From Afipia carboxidovorans OM5 (GTDB taxonomy: Bacteria; Pseudomonadota; Alphaproteobacteria; Rhizobiales; Xanthobacteraceae): 64,000 bases of DNA. The notes below the pieces were generated by a model, which had not been told where the DNA came from, did not search any database, and worked only from the letters and a program-made list of their open reading frames with translations. Position 1 is the first letter of the stretch. Each line of letters opens with the position of its first letter. This document shows, piece by piece, positions 27,473-36,777 of this stretch. The DNA is taken from NCBI RefSeq assembly GCF_000218565.1, contig NC_015684.1:1798001-1862000 (forward strand), written 5' to 3'. The translations under genes and the position numbers were made by a program.

Positions 27473-29932
27473 TCACGGCGTCGTGGCTGAAGAGACGTTC
27501 TGCGAGAGCGATGTTCCGCCGATCGTGCGCAGACCGAGCTGGACCATGACGCGGTGATCGGTGACAGGAGCAATGCTGCCGATCGTCGTGTAGTTGTAGT
27601 CGGTCACGTAGTTGACGGCGAGCAGGAAGCAGTCGTCAACGTAGCCGGCACCCACGATGTACTGGTTGACCTTGCTGTTGGCGAGGTCATAGCGCAACCC
27701 GCCGGAGACCTGCCAGTTCTCGGCGAGCTTGAACGAACCGGTGCCGAGCAGGCCCTGACGTTCGGTGAGGAAGCCGAGTTCAGGCTGCGGCGCATACTTG
27801 CCGTAGAGCAGGCTGACCGACCAGCGATCGAAGTTCGCCCGGCCCTCGGCCTCGAAACGCTTGATGTCCATCGACGCCTCGTCGAGCCGGAAGCGCGTCG
27901 TCACGCTGAAGATACGGTTCGGCGCGTAGGAGAGGCGACCGACGTAATCGGAGGCAGGCTTGTCGAGGCCGGAACCGAGCCCGGTGTTGGTGAGGCTCTG
28001 CACCGCGTAGGAGTTCAGGCCGAACAATTGATAGGATTGGCCGAACAGCATGTTGATCGAGCCGCCGCGGTCGAATTGCGTGGTCGCCTGAACGCCGACG
28101 TTGGCGCGGCCGCCGCCTTCCACGCGGTCCCAGCCGGAGAATTTGTTGACGCTGAACAGGTTCGAGTCATCGAACGTCAGGCTCTGTGCGTCTTCGTTCG
28201 GAAGCCGGCCGGGGTTGATCTCGTTCGGGCGAACGATGACCTGCGCGATCGGCTCGATCGTCGTCGTGCCCCACGGCTGAACGTTGATGAACGGGTAGCG
28301 ATATTCGAGGCCGACCGTCGGCATCAGGCGAACGGCCTGATGGTCGCCGGGCGTGATGAAGCTGGAGACACCCGGATCGTTGTCGATGTTGGCGTGGATC
28401 ACATCACCGCGCAGCGAGAAAAACGGCGTGAACAACTGGCCCCACGGATCGGTGAAGGTGCGCCGCCACTGAGCCTCCGCCGAGAGGCGTGTGTATTCGC
28501 CGGGCACGCCACGCAGAACGCAATTGGCCCGGTTCACGGTGTCGGCGCCAGTGAGGCACGATGGCGGAATGACACCCAGGTTCGTTCGCGCCTCTGCCTG
28601 AGCGGCCGCGGAAATCCCGTCAAAGTTCGCCTGACCGCGCGTCAGGTTGACGAAATTCGCCTTGTAGCTGAACTCGCCGCCGAGAAGATTGCGGTTGAGG
28701 ACATTGTTGTAGTCCATCACCGGCGCGACGACCGGGATCTGACTCTGCACGTCCGCGGCGTTGAAGCCGAAATAGTAGATCGAGCGCAAGTCGAAGTAGC
28801 TGCGGTTGCCGACGCCGGTCAGGTAGGCCTGCGAGACGCCTTCGGTCGGCGTCAGCAGGAACGAGCCGAGCGGGTTCTTGTAGGGGCCGAGCTTGTAGTC
28901 GCTGAAGAAGCGATTGTCGGTCGCGATCGTTGCGGTCCAGCCCACGACCCATTTGTCGTTCAGCGCGAACTGGCCGTTGGAGTCGAGGCCGCTGCGCCAG
29001 TTGCGGTCGCCGACCTGTCCCGCATAGGCGCCGGGGTCCTGCTGGTTGATGCCGTAGGCGCGGATTTCATACGCGCCGTTGATAAGACGATGGCGGAAGT
29101 CGATCTGGCCGAGCACGCCCTGGCGCGAGGAAATGCGCGGCGCGATGGTCATGTCGTAGTTCGGTGCGATCGCCCAGTAGAACGGAATCTCGGCGCTATA
29201 ACCGGTGAACGAGTTGTAGCTCGCCCACGGCATCAGGAAGCCGGTCTTGCGCTTCACCGTCGGGTCGGGCGTCGAGAAATAGGGCAGATAGGCGAGCGGC
29301 TGGCCGAAGAATTCGAGGCGGGCATCCTCGAAATAGAGCATCTGCTCGGTCTTGTTGTGAATGATGCGCGCGGCTTTCACCTGCCACAGCGGCGGGCGCT
29401 GCGGGTTGTCGCGGCAGGCGGCGCAGGCGGTGTAAGTGCCGCTCTGGAAGATCGTAATGTCGCCATTGGTGCGGTCGGCGCGTGCGGCCGACATCCGGGT
29501 CTCGTCAGGCGTGTTGAGCCGCAGGGAGTCGACGAAGCCGTCACGATAATCGTCGGACAGATCGAGCAGGTTGGCGTTCACCACCTTGCCGTCGGCTTCG
29601 GTGAGGCGGACGTTGCCTTCGGCGTGCAGACGTTTTGTCTTCTGGTCGTAGATAACCTTGTCGGCCTCGAGCGTCGAGCCGTTGTAGTAGATCTGCACGT
29701 TGCCGACGGCGGCGACGCGGTTGTTGTTGTAGTCGTAATTGATCTCAAGCGCCTTCACGAGCATCTGCCCGCTATTGGCGTTCGGATCCTTCACCGGCGG
29801 CGGTGCCGGCGGGCGGCGGTTGTAGACGAACCGACCCTGAGCAACCGCGGCAGGAACATTGGTGAAGAGGATCGCGCCTGTGCCGAGCACCAGAGCGAAG
29901 GCCGCAGCAAGGCGATAGCGGCGCAGCCTCAT
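27473..29932 (-). CDS. lptD: LPS-assembly outer-membrane protein LptD
   Basis: 819 residues. Inserts lipopolysaccharide into the outer leaflet together with LptE. Signal peptide to about residue 32, then a Pro-rich linker, an OstA/LptA-like jellyroll (ALEINYDYNNNRVAAVGNVQIYYNGSTLEADKVIYD, seen from about 55) and a large C-terminal beta-barrel of alternating aromatic strands. Paired cysteines are near ACAACRDN and in SCLTG/NCVL. ATG 29932 (MRLRRYRLAAAFAL) fits the signal peptide; upstream in-frame starts would run into lptG. It is 50 bp after lptG on the same strand. Confidence 0.94.
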   Translation of the reverse strand: MRLRRYRLAAAFALVLGTGAILFTNVPAAVAQGRFVYNRRPPAPPPVKDPNANSGQMLVKALEINYDYNNNRVAAVGNVQIYYNGSTLEADKVIYDQKTKRLHAEGNVRLTEADGKVVNANLLDLSDDYRDGFVDSLRLNTPDETRMSAARADRTNGDITIFQSGTYTACAACRDNPQRPPLWQVKAARIIHNKTEQMLYFEDARLEFFGQPLAYLPYFSTPDPTVKRKTGFLMPWASYNSFTGYSAEIPFYWAIAPNYDMTIAPRISSRQGVLGQIDFRHRLINGAYEIRAYGINQQDPGAYAGQVGDRNWRSGLDSNGQFALNDKWVVGWTATIATDNRFFSDYKLGPYKNPLGSFLLTPTEGVSQAYLTGVGNRSYFDLRSIYYFGFNAADVQSQIPVVAPVMDYNNVLNRNLLGGEFSYKANFVNLTRGQANFDGISAAAQAEARTNLGVIPPSCLTGADTVNRANCVLRGVPGEYTRLSAEAQWRRTFTDPWGQLFTPFFSLRGDVIHANIDNDPGVSSFITPGDHQAVRLMPTVGLEYRYPFINVQPWGTTTIEPIAQVIVRPNEINPGRLPNEDAQSLTFDDSNLFSVNKFSGWDRVEGGGRANVGVQATTQFDRGGSINMLFGQSYQLFGLNSYAVQSLTNTGLGSGLDKPASDYVGRLSYAPNRIFSVTTRFRLDEASMDIKRFEAEGRANFDRWSVSLLYGKYAPQPELGFLTERQGLLGTGSFKLAENWQVSGGLRYDLANSKVNQYIVGAGYVDDCFLLAVNYVTDYNYTTIGSIAPVTDHRVMVQLGLRTIGGTSLSQNVSSATTP

Positions 29933-29982
29933 GCGCCGCCTGAACCCAGGCGTCCGTCGTTGGAGGGCGGCAAAACCAGCCA

Positions 29983-31065
29983 CTACCCGTCCTCCTGATG
30001 CAGCAAGGCCAAAAAGCCGATGAGGCCGCCGACGCAGACAGGCAGCCATGCGGCAGCGAGTGGATGCATCAACTCGGCCTTGCTTAAATCCTCAGTTACT
30101 TTCGACAGGACATAGAGCAGAAAGCCCGCTGCCACGCCACTTAAAACCATCTTTTGGACACCGCCGAAACGGAAGAACCGCAGGCTGACGGCGGCCGCCA
30201 CCAGCACCATCGAGGCCAGCAAAAACGGCCTTGCCAGCAGCTTTTGGTACTGCAGACGGTATCCTGCTGTGGCCAACCCCGAGCTTTGAGACGACCGGAT
30301 GTACTCCGGAAGTTGCCAAAATGACACAGTCTCAGGGGTGGCAAAGCTGTTCCGGACCTGTGAAGGCGTCAGGTTGGTGCTCAACAGAAAGCTGTCGTGG
30401 GGAATCGGCGCGGCCGTCATGGAATAGATTCGCGCGCCGCCGAGCCGCCACTGGCCAGGCTCCAGATTGGCGTCGCGGGCATCGATTCGATCGCGGAAGC
30501 TGCCGTCCGGGTTGAAGCGGAACACGGTTACACCCGAGAGGCGGGTGCCCTGATTTTGGGAGAGCGCCGCGCTGATGATGGATTGCCCTTCCGACGTCAC
30601 CTGGTTGATCCAGGATTGAGCGACATCCTGAACGCCGCCATTGGAGAAGAGTTGTGCCTCCATCTCCTTGCTGCGTTCCTGCATCGCCGCCGAGATCGGG
30701 TTGTAGGCAACGGTCGCGAGGATGCCCATCACAAGCGCACTGACGAGCGCGGGGGTGATGAACTGCCACGCTGAAATGCCGGCGGCACGCGCCACCACGA
30801 GTTCAAGGCTGCGCGATAGTGCAAGATAGCAGGACATCGCGCCGATCAGGATGCAGAACGGCATCAACCGCTCGAGCAGTTGCGGCACACGAAACAGCGA
30901 GGTCTGCGCGACCATGAAGGCGGACGCGGTGGGGATGCTCGACGTCCGCCGCACCATCTCGATGTAATCGACCAGCACGAGCAGCAGGAAAATACCGAGG
31001 AACACCGCGCAGGATGCGACGATGAAACGCCTGGCGAAATAACGGGCGAGCGTTGTGGTCAGCAT
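29983..31065 (-). CDS. lptG: LPS export ABC transporter permease LptG
   Basis: 360 residues. Inner-membrane half of the LptB2FG exporter that extracts lipopolysaccharide. Six membrane helices: one pair at the N-terminus (FIVASCAVFLGIFLLLVLVDYIEM) and the rest around 60-115 and 265-355, with a periplasmic jellyroll between. The sequence LARYFARRF...DYIEMVRR is LptG-like rather than LptF-like. ATG 31065 is preferred over a GTG at 31077. Its usual partner lptF is not upstream; see findings. Confidence 0.92.
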   Translation of the reverse strand: MLTTTLARYFARRFIVASCAVFLGIFLLLVLVDYIEMVRRTSSIPTASAFMVAQTSLFRVPQLLERLMPFCILIGAMSCYLALSRSLELVVARAAGISAWQFITPALVSALVMGILATVAYNPISAAMQERSKEMEAQLFSNGGVQDVAQSWINQVTSEGQSIISAALSQNQGTRLSGVTVFRFNPDGSFRDRIDARDANLEPGQWRLGGARIYSMTAAPIPHDSFLLSTNLTPSQVRNSFATPETVSFWQLPEYIRSSQSSGLATAGYRLQYQKLLARPFLLASMVLVAAAVSLRFFRFGGVQKMVLSGVAAGFLLYVLSKVTEDLSKAELMHPLAAAWLPVCVGGLIGFLALLHQEDG

Positions 31066-31572
31066 GCGACCGGCCACCCGTTTGCAAAGATGTGTGCGGG
31101 AGAAAGGGAGCGTGCGAAAGCACGCGGCGACCCGAGGAACGCTGCACGACAGACCAGCGCCGGGACCGGCATCGCTGCCGCGCCCCTGCAGGCGAACTCA
31201 ATCGACGCCATTGCGCAGTGGTATCCCCATCTCTCCCGTACGCCACCGATCCGGATCGGAATTCCTGGAATCCCGATCCCCCGTGGAAAGGTGTCGCCCG
31301 AGTTCACTATAACTCATACTATCCCGTTGATCCGCCGATAAAATGGCTGGCCCAAGGCAGCGCGGGCGGCGTGGTTAACAAAACCTGCGCACGTGACCTT
31401 GGTGCCACGATTCGGAACGATAAGGGAGTTGATGCAGGGTCGGCAAAAGGAGGGGACGTTCGTCGCGTGAGGGCGTTGCCTCCGCCACTTTGCAGGGAGC
31501 GTACGGAGGCGCATATAGTATGGCTCCCGCCGCAGCATTCAGCAGCACGATCCACGTTTGGAGAAATTGTCC
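31066..31572. other. 507-bp divergent region between lptG and pepA
   Basis: No gene can be supported here on either strand; the small open frames lack membrane-protein composition and ribosome-binding sites. It includes an imperfect 27-bp hairpin at 31253-31279. This is where lptF would be expected. It must carry the promoters of both the lpt run and pepA. Confidence 0.6.
31253..31279. repeat. Imperfect inverted repeat, 12-base arms
   Basis: GGATCGGAATTC / GAATCCCGATCC around CTG: 11 of 12 positions pair. It lies in the lptG-pepA divergent region and could be a regulator site or part of a dispersed element. Confidence 0.5.
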
Positions 31573-33075
31573 ATGACCGACGCCGTCAAGGTCGGCTTTG
31601 TCCCGCTTTCTACCGCGCCGAAGGGCGTCCTCGTCGTTTTCACCGATGAATCGATGAAGTTCGGCCCTGCAAGCCGCAAGCATCTCGTAAACGCGGGCGA
31701 TGTCGTGAAGCGCGCGGCCGCGGCCGCCGAGTTCAAGGGCAAGAGTGGTTCGGCGCTCGATATCCTTGCGCCGCAGGGTGTGAAAGCTGCCCGGCTGATC
31801 GTGGTCGGCACCGGCAAAGCCGGCTCCGTGAAGGATGAGGATTTCATCAAGCTTGGCGGCACCGCGACCGGCAAGATCGGATCGAACGCGAGTGCGGTGA
31901 CGCTTGTCGCAGAACTTCCGGGCGGCGCGATGAAGCCGCATCAGGCGGCAGCCCTTGCCGTCGGCGCGCGGCTGCGTGGCTACAAGTTCGATCGTTACAA
32001 AACCAAGACGAAAGACAAGGACAAAGCGCTTGTCGCACAGTTCTCGGTCGCGGTTGCCGATGTGGCGGCGGCCCGCAAGGCGTTTATCCGCGACGCGCAT
32101 GTGGCGAACGGCGTCGTTCTTGCGCGCGAACTCGTCAACGAGCCGCCGAATGTGCTGTACCCGGCCGAGTTCGCCCGCCGCGCCGCGCAGTTGCGCAAGC
32201 TCGGCGTGAAGGTCGAGATTTTCGACGTCAAGGCAATGGAAAAGCTCGGCATGGGCGCGCTGCTCGGCGTTTCGCAGGGCTCCTATCATCCCGGCCGTAT
32301 GGTGGTGATGCGCTGGAACGGTGCGTCCAACAAGGCCGACAAGCCGGTTGCGTTCGTCGGCAAGGGCGTCTGCTTCGACACCGGCGGCATCTCGATCAAG
32401 CCGGCCGGCAGCATGGAGGAGATGAAGGGCGACATGGCGGGCGCGGCCTGCGTCGTCGGCCTGATGCATGCGCTTGCCGCGCGCAAAGCGAAGGTGAACG
32501 CGGTCGGTGCCATCGGCATTGTTGAAAATATGCCGGACGGCAACGCCCAGCGTCCCGGCGATATCGTCAAGACGATGTCGGGCCAGACCATCGAGATCAT
32601 CAACACCGATGCGGAAGGCCGCCTCGTGCTTGCCGACGTGCTCTGGTACGTCACGCAGAAGCACAAGCCGAAGTTCATCGTCGATCTCGCAACGCTGACC
32701 GGCGCCATTCTGGTCGCGCTTGGCACCGAATATGCGGGTCTGTTCTCCAACAATGACCAGTTATCGGAGCGGCTTTCGAAATCGGGCGATGCCACCGGCG
32801 AGCGTGTCTGGCGCATGCCGCTCGGGCCTGAATTCGATAAGCAGATCGATTCCAAGTTCGCCGACATGAAGAATGCGGCCGGACGCTGGGGCGGCTCGAT
32901 CACGGCTGCGCAGCTTCTGCAGCGCTTTGTCGACAACACGCCATGGGCGCATCTCGATATCGCGGGCACTGCGATGGGCGCACCGGCGACCGACATCAAC
33001 ACGAGTTGGGGGTCGGGCTACGGCGTGCGCCTTCTCGATCATCTCGTCGCGCAGCATTACGAGACGAAGCGATAA
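31573..33075 (+). CDS. pepA: Leucyl aminopeptidase (M17 family)
   Basis: 500 residues. Removes N-terminal amino acids from peptides with a two-metal centre; in E. coli PepA also binds DNA at some loci. Metal and catalytic residues are kept: KGVCFDTGGISIKPA (Lys and Asp ligands) and the M17 signature NTDAEGRLVLADVL at about 345. ATG 31573 (MTDAVKVGF) is preferred to a TTG five codons earlier. It is divergent from lptG. Confidence 0.96.
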   Translation: MTDAVKVGFVPLSTAPKGVLVVFTDESMKFGPASRKHLVNAGDVVKRAAAAAEFKGKSGSALDILAPQGVKAARLIVVGTGKAGSVKDEDFIKLGGTATGKIGSNASAVTLVAELPGGAMKPHQAAALAVGARLRGYKFDRYKTKTKDKDKALVAQFSVAVADVAAARKAFIRDAHVANGVVLARELVNEPPNVLYPAEFARRAAQLRKLGVKVEIFDVKAMEKLGMGALLGVSQGSYHPGRMVVMRWNGASNKADKPVAFVGKGVCFDTGGISIKPAGSMEEMKGDMAGAACVVGLMHALAARKAKVNAVGAIGIVENMPDGNAQRPGDIVKTMSGQTIEIINTDAEGRLVLADVLWYVTQKHKPKFIVDLATLTGAILVALGTEYAGLFSNNDQLSERLSKSGDATGERVWRMPLGPEFDKQIDSKFADMKNAAGRWGGSITAAQLLQRFVDNTPWAHLDIAGTAMGAPATDINTSWGSGYGVRLLDHLVAQHYETKR

Positions 33076-33104
33076 GGCGGCGACCTGCACTTCCTGCACT
33101 TGGC

Positions 33105-33182
33105 GTCATTGCAAGGAGCGTAAGCGACGAAGCAATCCGGTCTAAGCTTGATACTGGATTGCTTCGCTTCGCTCGCAATGAC
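33105..33182. repeat. Dispersed palindromic element between pepA and holC
   Basis: Outer ends GTCATTGC (33105-33112) and GCAATGAC (33175-33182) are perfect complements. The inner GAAGCAATCC and GGATTGCTTC form a second stem. The GTCATTGC...GAAGCAATCC arrangement is a common intergenic repeat in rhizobial relatives. Both ends sit between two same-strand genes and may form a long transcript hairpin. Confidence 0.8.
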
Positions 33183-33199
33183 GGCGCTGAGGGGCGAGC

Positions 33200-33664
33200 A
33201 TGACCGAAGTTCTGTTCTATCATTTGCAGGACATGCGGCTTGAGGCCGTGCTGCCGCCGCTCATCGAGAAATCGCTTGAGCGCGGCTGGCGCGTCGTGGT
33301 GCAGGCGGGATCGGAAGAGCGCGCCGAGGCGCTTGATTCCCATCTATGGACCTATCGCGACGACTCGTTCCTGCCGCACGGCACATGGCGCGAGTCGGAT
33401 GCGGCTGAGCAACCCGTCGTGCTCACGGTGCGCGACGATAATCCGAACGATGCGACCGTGCGCTTTCTTGTCGATGGCGCCACTGTCCCGGAAGATTGCA
33501 CCGCGTATCAACGCATCGTGCTGATCTTCGATGGTGACGACGATGGTGCACTGCAGGCAGCGCGTGCAGCATGGACCGATTGCAAGGCGCGCGGCTATGA
33601 GCAAACCTACTGGCAGGCGGACGAGCGCGGCCGCTGGCAGCGCAAGGACGGCGGTGGCACTTAA
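33200..33664 (+). CDS. holC: DNA polymerase III subunit chi
   Basis: 154 residues, the normal length. Chi binds single-strand binding protein and links the clamp loader to the lagging strand. MTEVLFYHLQDMRLEAVLPPLIEK and the later segment RIVLIFDGDDDGALQAARAAW are characteristic of HolC. ATG 33200 follows GAGGGGCGA. It lies downstream of pepA, as in many proteobacteria including E. coli (pepA-holC). Confidence 0.95.
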   Translation: MTEVLFYHLQDMRLEAVLPPLIEKSLERGWRVVVQAGSEERAEALDSHLWTYRDDSFLPHGTWRESDAAEQPVVLTVRDDNPNDATVRFLVDGATVPEDCTAYQRIVLIFDGDDDGALQAARAAWTDCKARGYEQTYWQADERGRWQRKDGGGT

Positions 33665-33875
33665 GCGTTGCCGCAATTAAGGATAGGTCCAGCTTTTGGT
33701 TTTGCCGCTTGCGGTTAGCCACTCTGGTGCCGCAAAGTGATGGTGCAAGCGGATCAGGGACGGTGCCGCTTGTCGCATAAGCCAGGGTTGGCACCGTGCG
33801 GCGTGTGGGAACGGGGTCGTATTGGAGTATCCGGGGATTCCAGTTTTGCGAGTAGGGATTGAGTCGAAGGGCCCT

Positions 33876-34415
33876 GTGAACCGGCGCGTTATCAAGATCG
33901 CGCTGGCGATACTGGTTATCGCGCCGCTGATGAGCGGTTGCGGCGGGACGCTGAGCGACTATTCGCTCAAGGATCAGGAATGGTTCACGCGCCCCAGCAA
34001 ACTTTTCAACACGAAAACACTGTCGCTCGAGACCCCGCCTTTGAATCCGGACAAGCCGGTTTCGCCCGACGATCTCATTACCGCAGAGGGCGCATGCCCC
34101 GGCATGGCGCCAGCAGCGATGCAGGCGAATGCGAACGCCGACGGACAGCAGCAGCCCGGCGAGCCTGTCGCTGCACCAGTTGGATCGGTGGCGCTCGGCC
34201 ATACCGAGTGTGACGTCGCGCGCGCGGCCGGCACGCCCGACAACGTCAACATTTCCGCCAATGAGCATGGCCAGCGTCAGACGGTGCTGACCTATACGCA
34301 CGGACCGCGGCCCGGCATCTACACGTTTACCGCGGGACGGCTCACCATCATCGATGCCGTCGAGGCGCCTCCACCCGCGAGGAAGCCTGCCAAGCCCACA
34401 AGGCGCAGGCACTAA
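33876..34415 (+). CDS. Putative outer-membrane lipoprotein of unknown function
   Basis: 179 residues from GTG 33876. The signal sequence VNRRVIKIALAILVIAPLMSGC ends in a lipobox L-M-S-G-C with the lipidated Cys22. The mature part has no recognised domain; it contains a stretch with Asn, Gln and Ala (QANANADGQQQPGEP), a TECDVARAAGTPDNV segment and a basic C-terminus PTRRRH. A TTG at 33822 could extend it, but the lipobox distance favours the GTG. It is not obviously linked to its neighbours. Confidence 0.75.
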   Translation: MNRRVIKIALAILVIAPLMSGCGGTLSDYSLKDQEWFTRPSKLFNTKTLSLETPPLNPDKPVSPDDLITAEGACPGMAPAAMQANANADGQQQPGEPVAAPVGSVALGHTECDVARAAGTPDNVNISANEHGQRQTVLTYTHGPRPGIYTFTAGRLTIIDAVEAPPPARKPAKPTRRRH

Positions 34416-34427
34416 TTTCAGTGCGCA

Positions 34428-36281
34428 TTAGTCCGCGCTTTCAAACGATGCGCTCGCCTCAAGCCATTCCTCTTCGGCCTTGCCGAGTGCAGCCTCTGCC
34501 GCCGCGCGCGCCTTGGTGAGTTGCGCGGCCTGTTTCGGATCGCGCTGAAAGATATCAGGCAAAGCAAGTGCTGCATCGATTTTGGCGATGATGCCGCCGA
34601 TGCGTTCGATCTCGGCTTCCGCTGTTGCGATCTTCTGCTTTAGCGAGCTTTTCTCCGACCGACTTCGCGGCGGCTTGCTTGGCTCGCGTACCCTCTCGCG
34701 CGAGGGCGGGAGCGTCTGCGGCGCGAGAATGGTGCGGCGATATTCGTCGAGGTCGCCGTCATAAGGCTTTACGGTGCGGTCGGCGACCACCCACAGCCGA
34801 TCCGCACAAGACTCGACCAGATACCGGTCGTGCGAGACCATGATGATCGCGCCGGGAAACTCGTTGATCGCTTCGGCCAGTGCCGCGCGGCTGTCGATGT
34901 CGAGATGGTTGGTCGGCTCGTCGAGGATGATGAGATTCGGTCCCGCGAATGTCGCGAGGCCGAGCAGAAGCCGCGCCTTCTCGCCGCCCGAGAGACTCTG
35001 CACCGTGGTGTCGCCGGCCTTGCCGGAAAAGCCGATGGCACCGGCGCGGGCGCGCACCTTGCTTTCCGGCGCATCCGGCATCAGCCGGCGCAGATGCGTG
35101 TAAGGCGAGCCGTCGGGGTCGAGTTCGTCTGTCTGGTGCTGGGCGAAATAGCCGACCGATAATTTATCGGCGCGCACCATCTTGCCCGAGAACGGCGGCA
35201 GCTTGCCTGCGAGCAGCTTCACCAGCGTCGATTTGCCGTTGCCGTTGACGCCGAGCAGCGCGATGCGATCGTCGTTATCGATCCGCAGTGTGACGCGGCT
35301 CAAGACCGGCTTGCCGGGCTCGTAACCGACGCTGACATTGTCGAGCGCGACGATCGGTGGCGATAATGTTTTCTCCGGCTCGGGAAAGCGGATTTCCTTC
35401 ACGTCCTGCGTCACCAGCGCAGTGACGGGTTTCATCCGCTCCAGCATCTTGACGCGCGACTGCGCCTGTTTGGCTTTCGAGGCCTTCGCCTTGAAGCGGT
35501 CGACGAAATCCTGCAGGCGCTTGCGTTCCTCTGCCTGACGCTTGGCGTGCTTTGCCTCGATCATCTCGCGCGCGGCGCGCTGTTCTTCGAACGAGGAATA
35601 GCTGCCTTTGTAGAGGGCGAGCTTGCCGTGATCGAGATGCAGGATTTGATCGACGGACGTATCGAGCAAGTCGCGGTCGTGACTGATGACGATCACCGTG
35701 CGCGGATAGTTCGCGAGATGATCTTCGAGCCATAGCGTGCCTTCGAGATCGAGATAGTTGGTCGGCTCGTCGAGCAGCAGAAGGTCGGGCGCGGCAAACA
35801 GTGTCGCGGCAAGTGCCACGCGCATCCGCCAGCCGCCTGAAAACTCCTGACAGGCGCGTGCCTGATCGGCGGTTGAAAAGCCAAGGCCGGACAGGATGGC
35901 GGCCGCGCGCGCGGGAGCGGAATGGGCGTCGATGTCGACGAGGCGTGTCTGGATGTCGGCGATCCGCGCGGGGTCCTGCGCGGTCTCGGCCTCGGCCAGA
36001 AGAGCGTGGCGCTCGGTGTCGGCTTTGAGCACCACGTCGATCAGGCTTTCCGGGCCGTCGGGCGCTTCCTGCGCGAGGCTGCCGATGCTCCAGCGCGGCG
36101 GAACCGTGATTGCGCCGGCTTCGAGCGACAATTCACCGCGAATGGCGCGGAACAGCGTGGATTTGCCCGCGCCGTTGCGGCCGACGAAGCCTACGCGCGC
36201 GCCCGGCACGATCTGGGCCGAACTCGCTTCAATCAGCATGCGTCCGGCAATGCGGATCGAGATGTCCTGGATGGAAAGCAT
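34428..36281 (-). CDS. ABC-F family ATP-binding protein (Uup/ABCF3-like)
   Basis: 617 residues with two ABC domains and no membrane segments: Walker A GRNGAGKST (34-42) with signature EFSGGWRMRVALA, and Walker A GVNGNGKST at about 335 with signature SLSGGEKARLLLG. The linker (about 230-300) is rich in K, R and E, and a C-terminal coiled coil follows at about 550-617 (SSLKQKIATAEAEIERIGG). ABC-F proteins act on the ribosome or on branched DNA, not in transport. ATG 36281 (MLSIQDISI) is the family start. Confidence 0.93.
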   Translation of the reverse strand: MLSIQDISIRIAGRMLIEASSAQIVPGARVGFVGRNGAGKSTLFRAIRGELSLEAGAITVPPRWSIGSLAQEAPDGPESLIDVVLKADTERHALLAEAETAQDPARIADIQTRLVDIDAHSAPARAAAILSGLGFSTADQARACQEFSGGWRMRVALAATLFAAPDLLLLDEPTNYLDLEGTLWLEDHLANYPRTVIVISHDRDLLDTSVDQILHLDHGKLALYKGSYSSFEEQRAAREMIEAKHAKRQAEERKRLQDFVDRFKAKASKAKQAQSRVKMLERMKPVTALVTQDVKEIRFPEPEKTLSPPIVALDNVSVGYEPGKPVLSRVTLRIDNDDRIALLGVNGNGKSTLVKLLAGKLPPFSGKMVRADKLSVGYFAQHQTDELDPDGSPYTHLRRLMPDAPESKVRARAGAIGFSGKAGDTTVQSLSGGEKARLLLGLATFAGPNLIILDEPTNHLDIDSRAALAEAINEFPGAIIMVSHDRYLVESCADRLWVVADRTVKPYDGDLDEYRRTILAPQTLPPSRERVREPSKPPRSRSEKSSLKQKIATAEAEIERIGGIIAKIDAALALPDIFQRDPKQAAQLTKARAAAEAALGKAEEEWLEASASFESAD

Positions 36282-36339
36282 GCGGGGTTCTCCCCGGAAT
36301 GACGCGCGAGCGCAAGCCGTCCCGCGCGCAGCGATCAAT

Positions 36340-36552
36340 CTAGCGCGGAGACAGGCTGCCGGAGACGATGGAGGGCGCGTCGTCGATGTCGCGAAGGCGA
36401 CTCATGAGGTCTTGCAGGCGAGGGGGCAGGGGCGTTGTCGGCGCCATCATCTCGCGAAGCCGCTCTCCGATGCCGTCGCGAACGGCGCGGCTCGTGCGCC
36501 CGTCAAGGGCGATGTCGGTCTCGGACGTTAGGTCTATCGAAAGGTTTGCCAT
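36340..36552 (-). CDS. Small protein, weakly NepR-like
   Basis: 70 residues starting MANLSIDLT. ATG 36552 has AGGAAGG upstream with good spacing; an earlier ATG (36582) has none. The C-terminal half, IGERLREMMAPTTPLPPRLQDLMSRL, has the spacing of anti-sigma factor NepR (helix, loop with Pro, helix), but the match is weak and no sigma or response-regulator gene is nearby. Otherwise unknown. It is upstream of the ABC-F gene on the same strand, 58 bp away. Confidence 0.5.
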   Translation of the reverse strand: MANLSIDLTSETDIALDGRTSRAVRDGIGERLREMMAPTTPLPPRLQDLMSRLRDIDDAPSIVSGSLSPR

Positions 36553-36722
36553 CGTGCCCACCTTCCTCGCTATTTCATTCAAATTGATCGTATCTCACCA
36601 ATGAATAGAACCAAGAAGTGTTTCCGCCCTTTTGAGGTGAAGGTAAGCAATGCGTAAAAATTAAATCGATTTGGAACCAACTTCAGCCGGGCGGTTACTG
36701 GCGCTCCGGTCTGCGGCAACAA

Positions 36723-36747
36723 AAAAGCCCGGTAGGACCGGGCTTTT
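36723..36747 (-). terminator. Intrinsic terminator after the His/Gly-rich protein gene
   Basis: A perfect 11-bp stem (AAAAGCCCGGT / ACCGGGCTTTT) with loop AGG, followed on the minus strand by further T's. It lies 31 bp past the stop at 36778. Confidence 0.88.
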
Positions 36748-36777
36748 CTGAAACGTCGTGACTGGATTGATCGGAAA

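Noticed and set aside
27554..29998. 814-codon open frame opposite lptD
   Set aside because: No signal peptide, ribosome-binding site or domain; the composition is the mirror of lptD.
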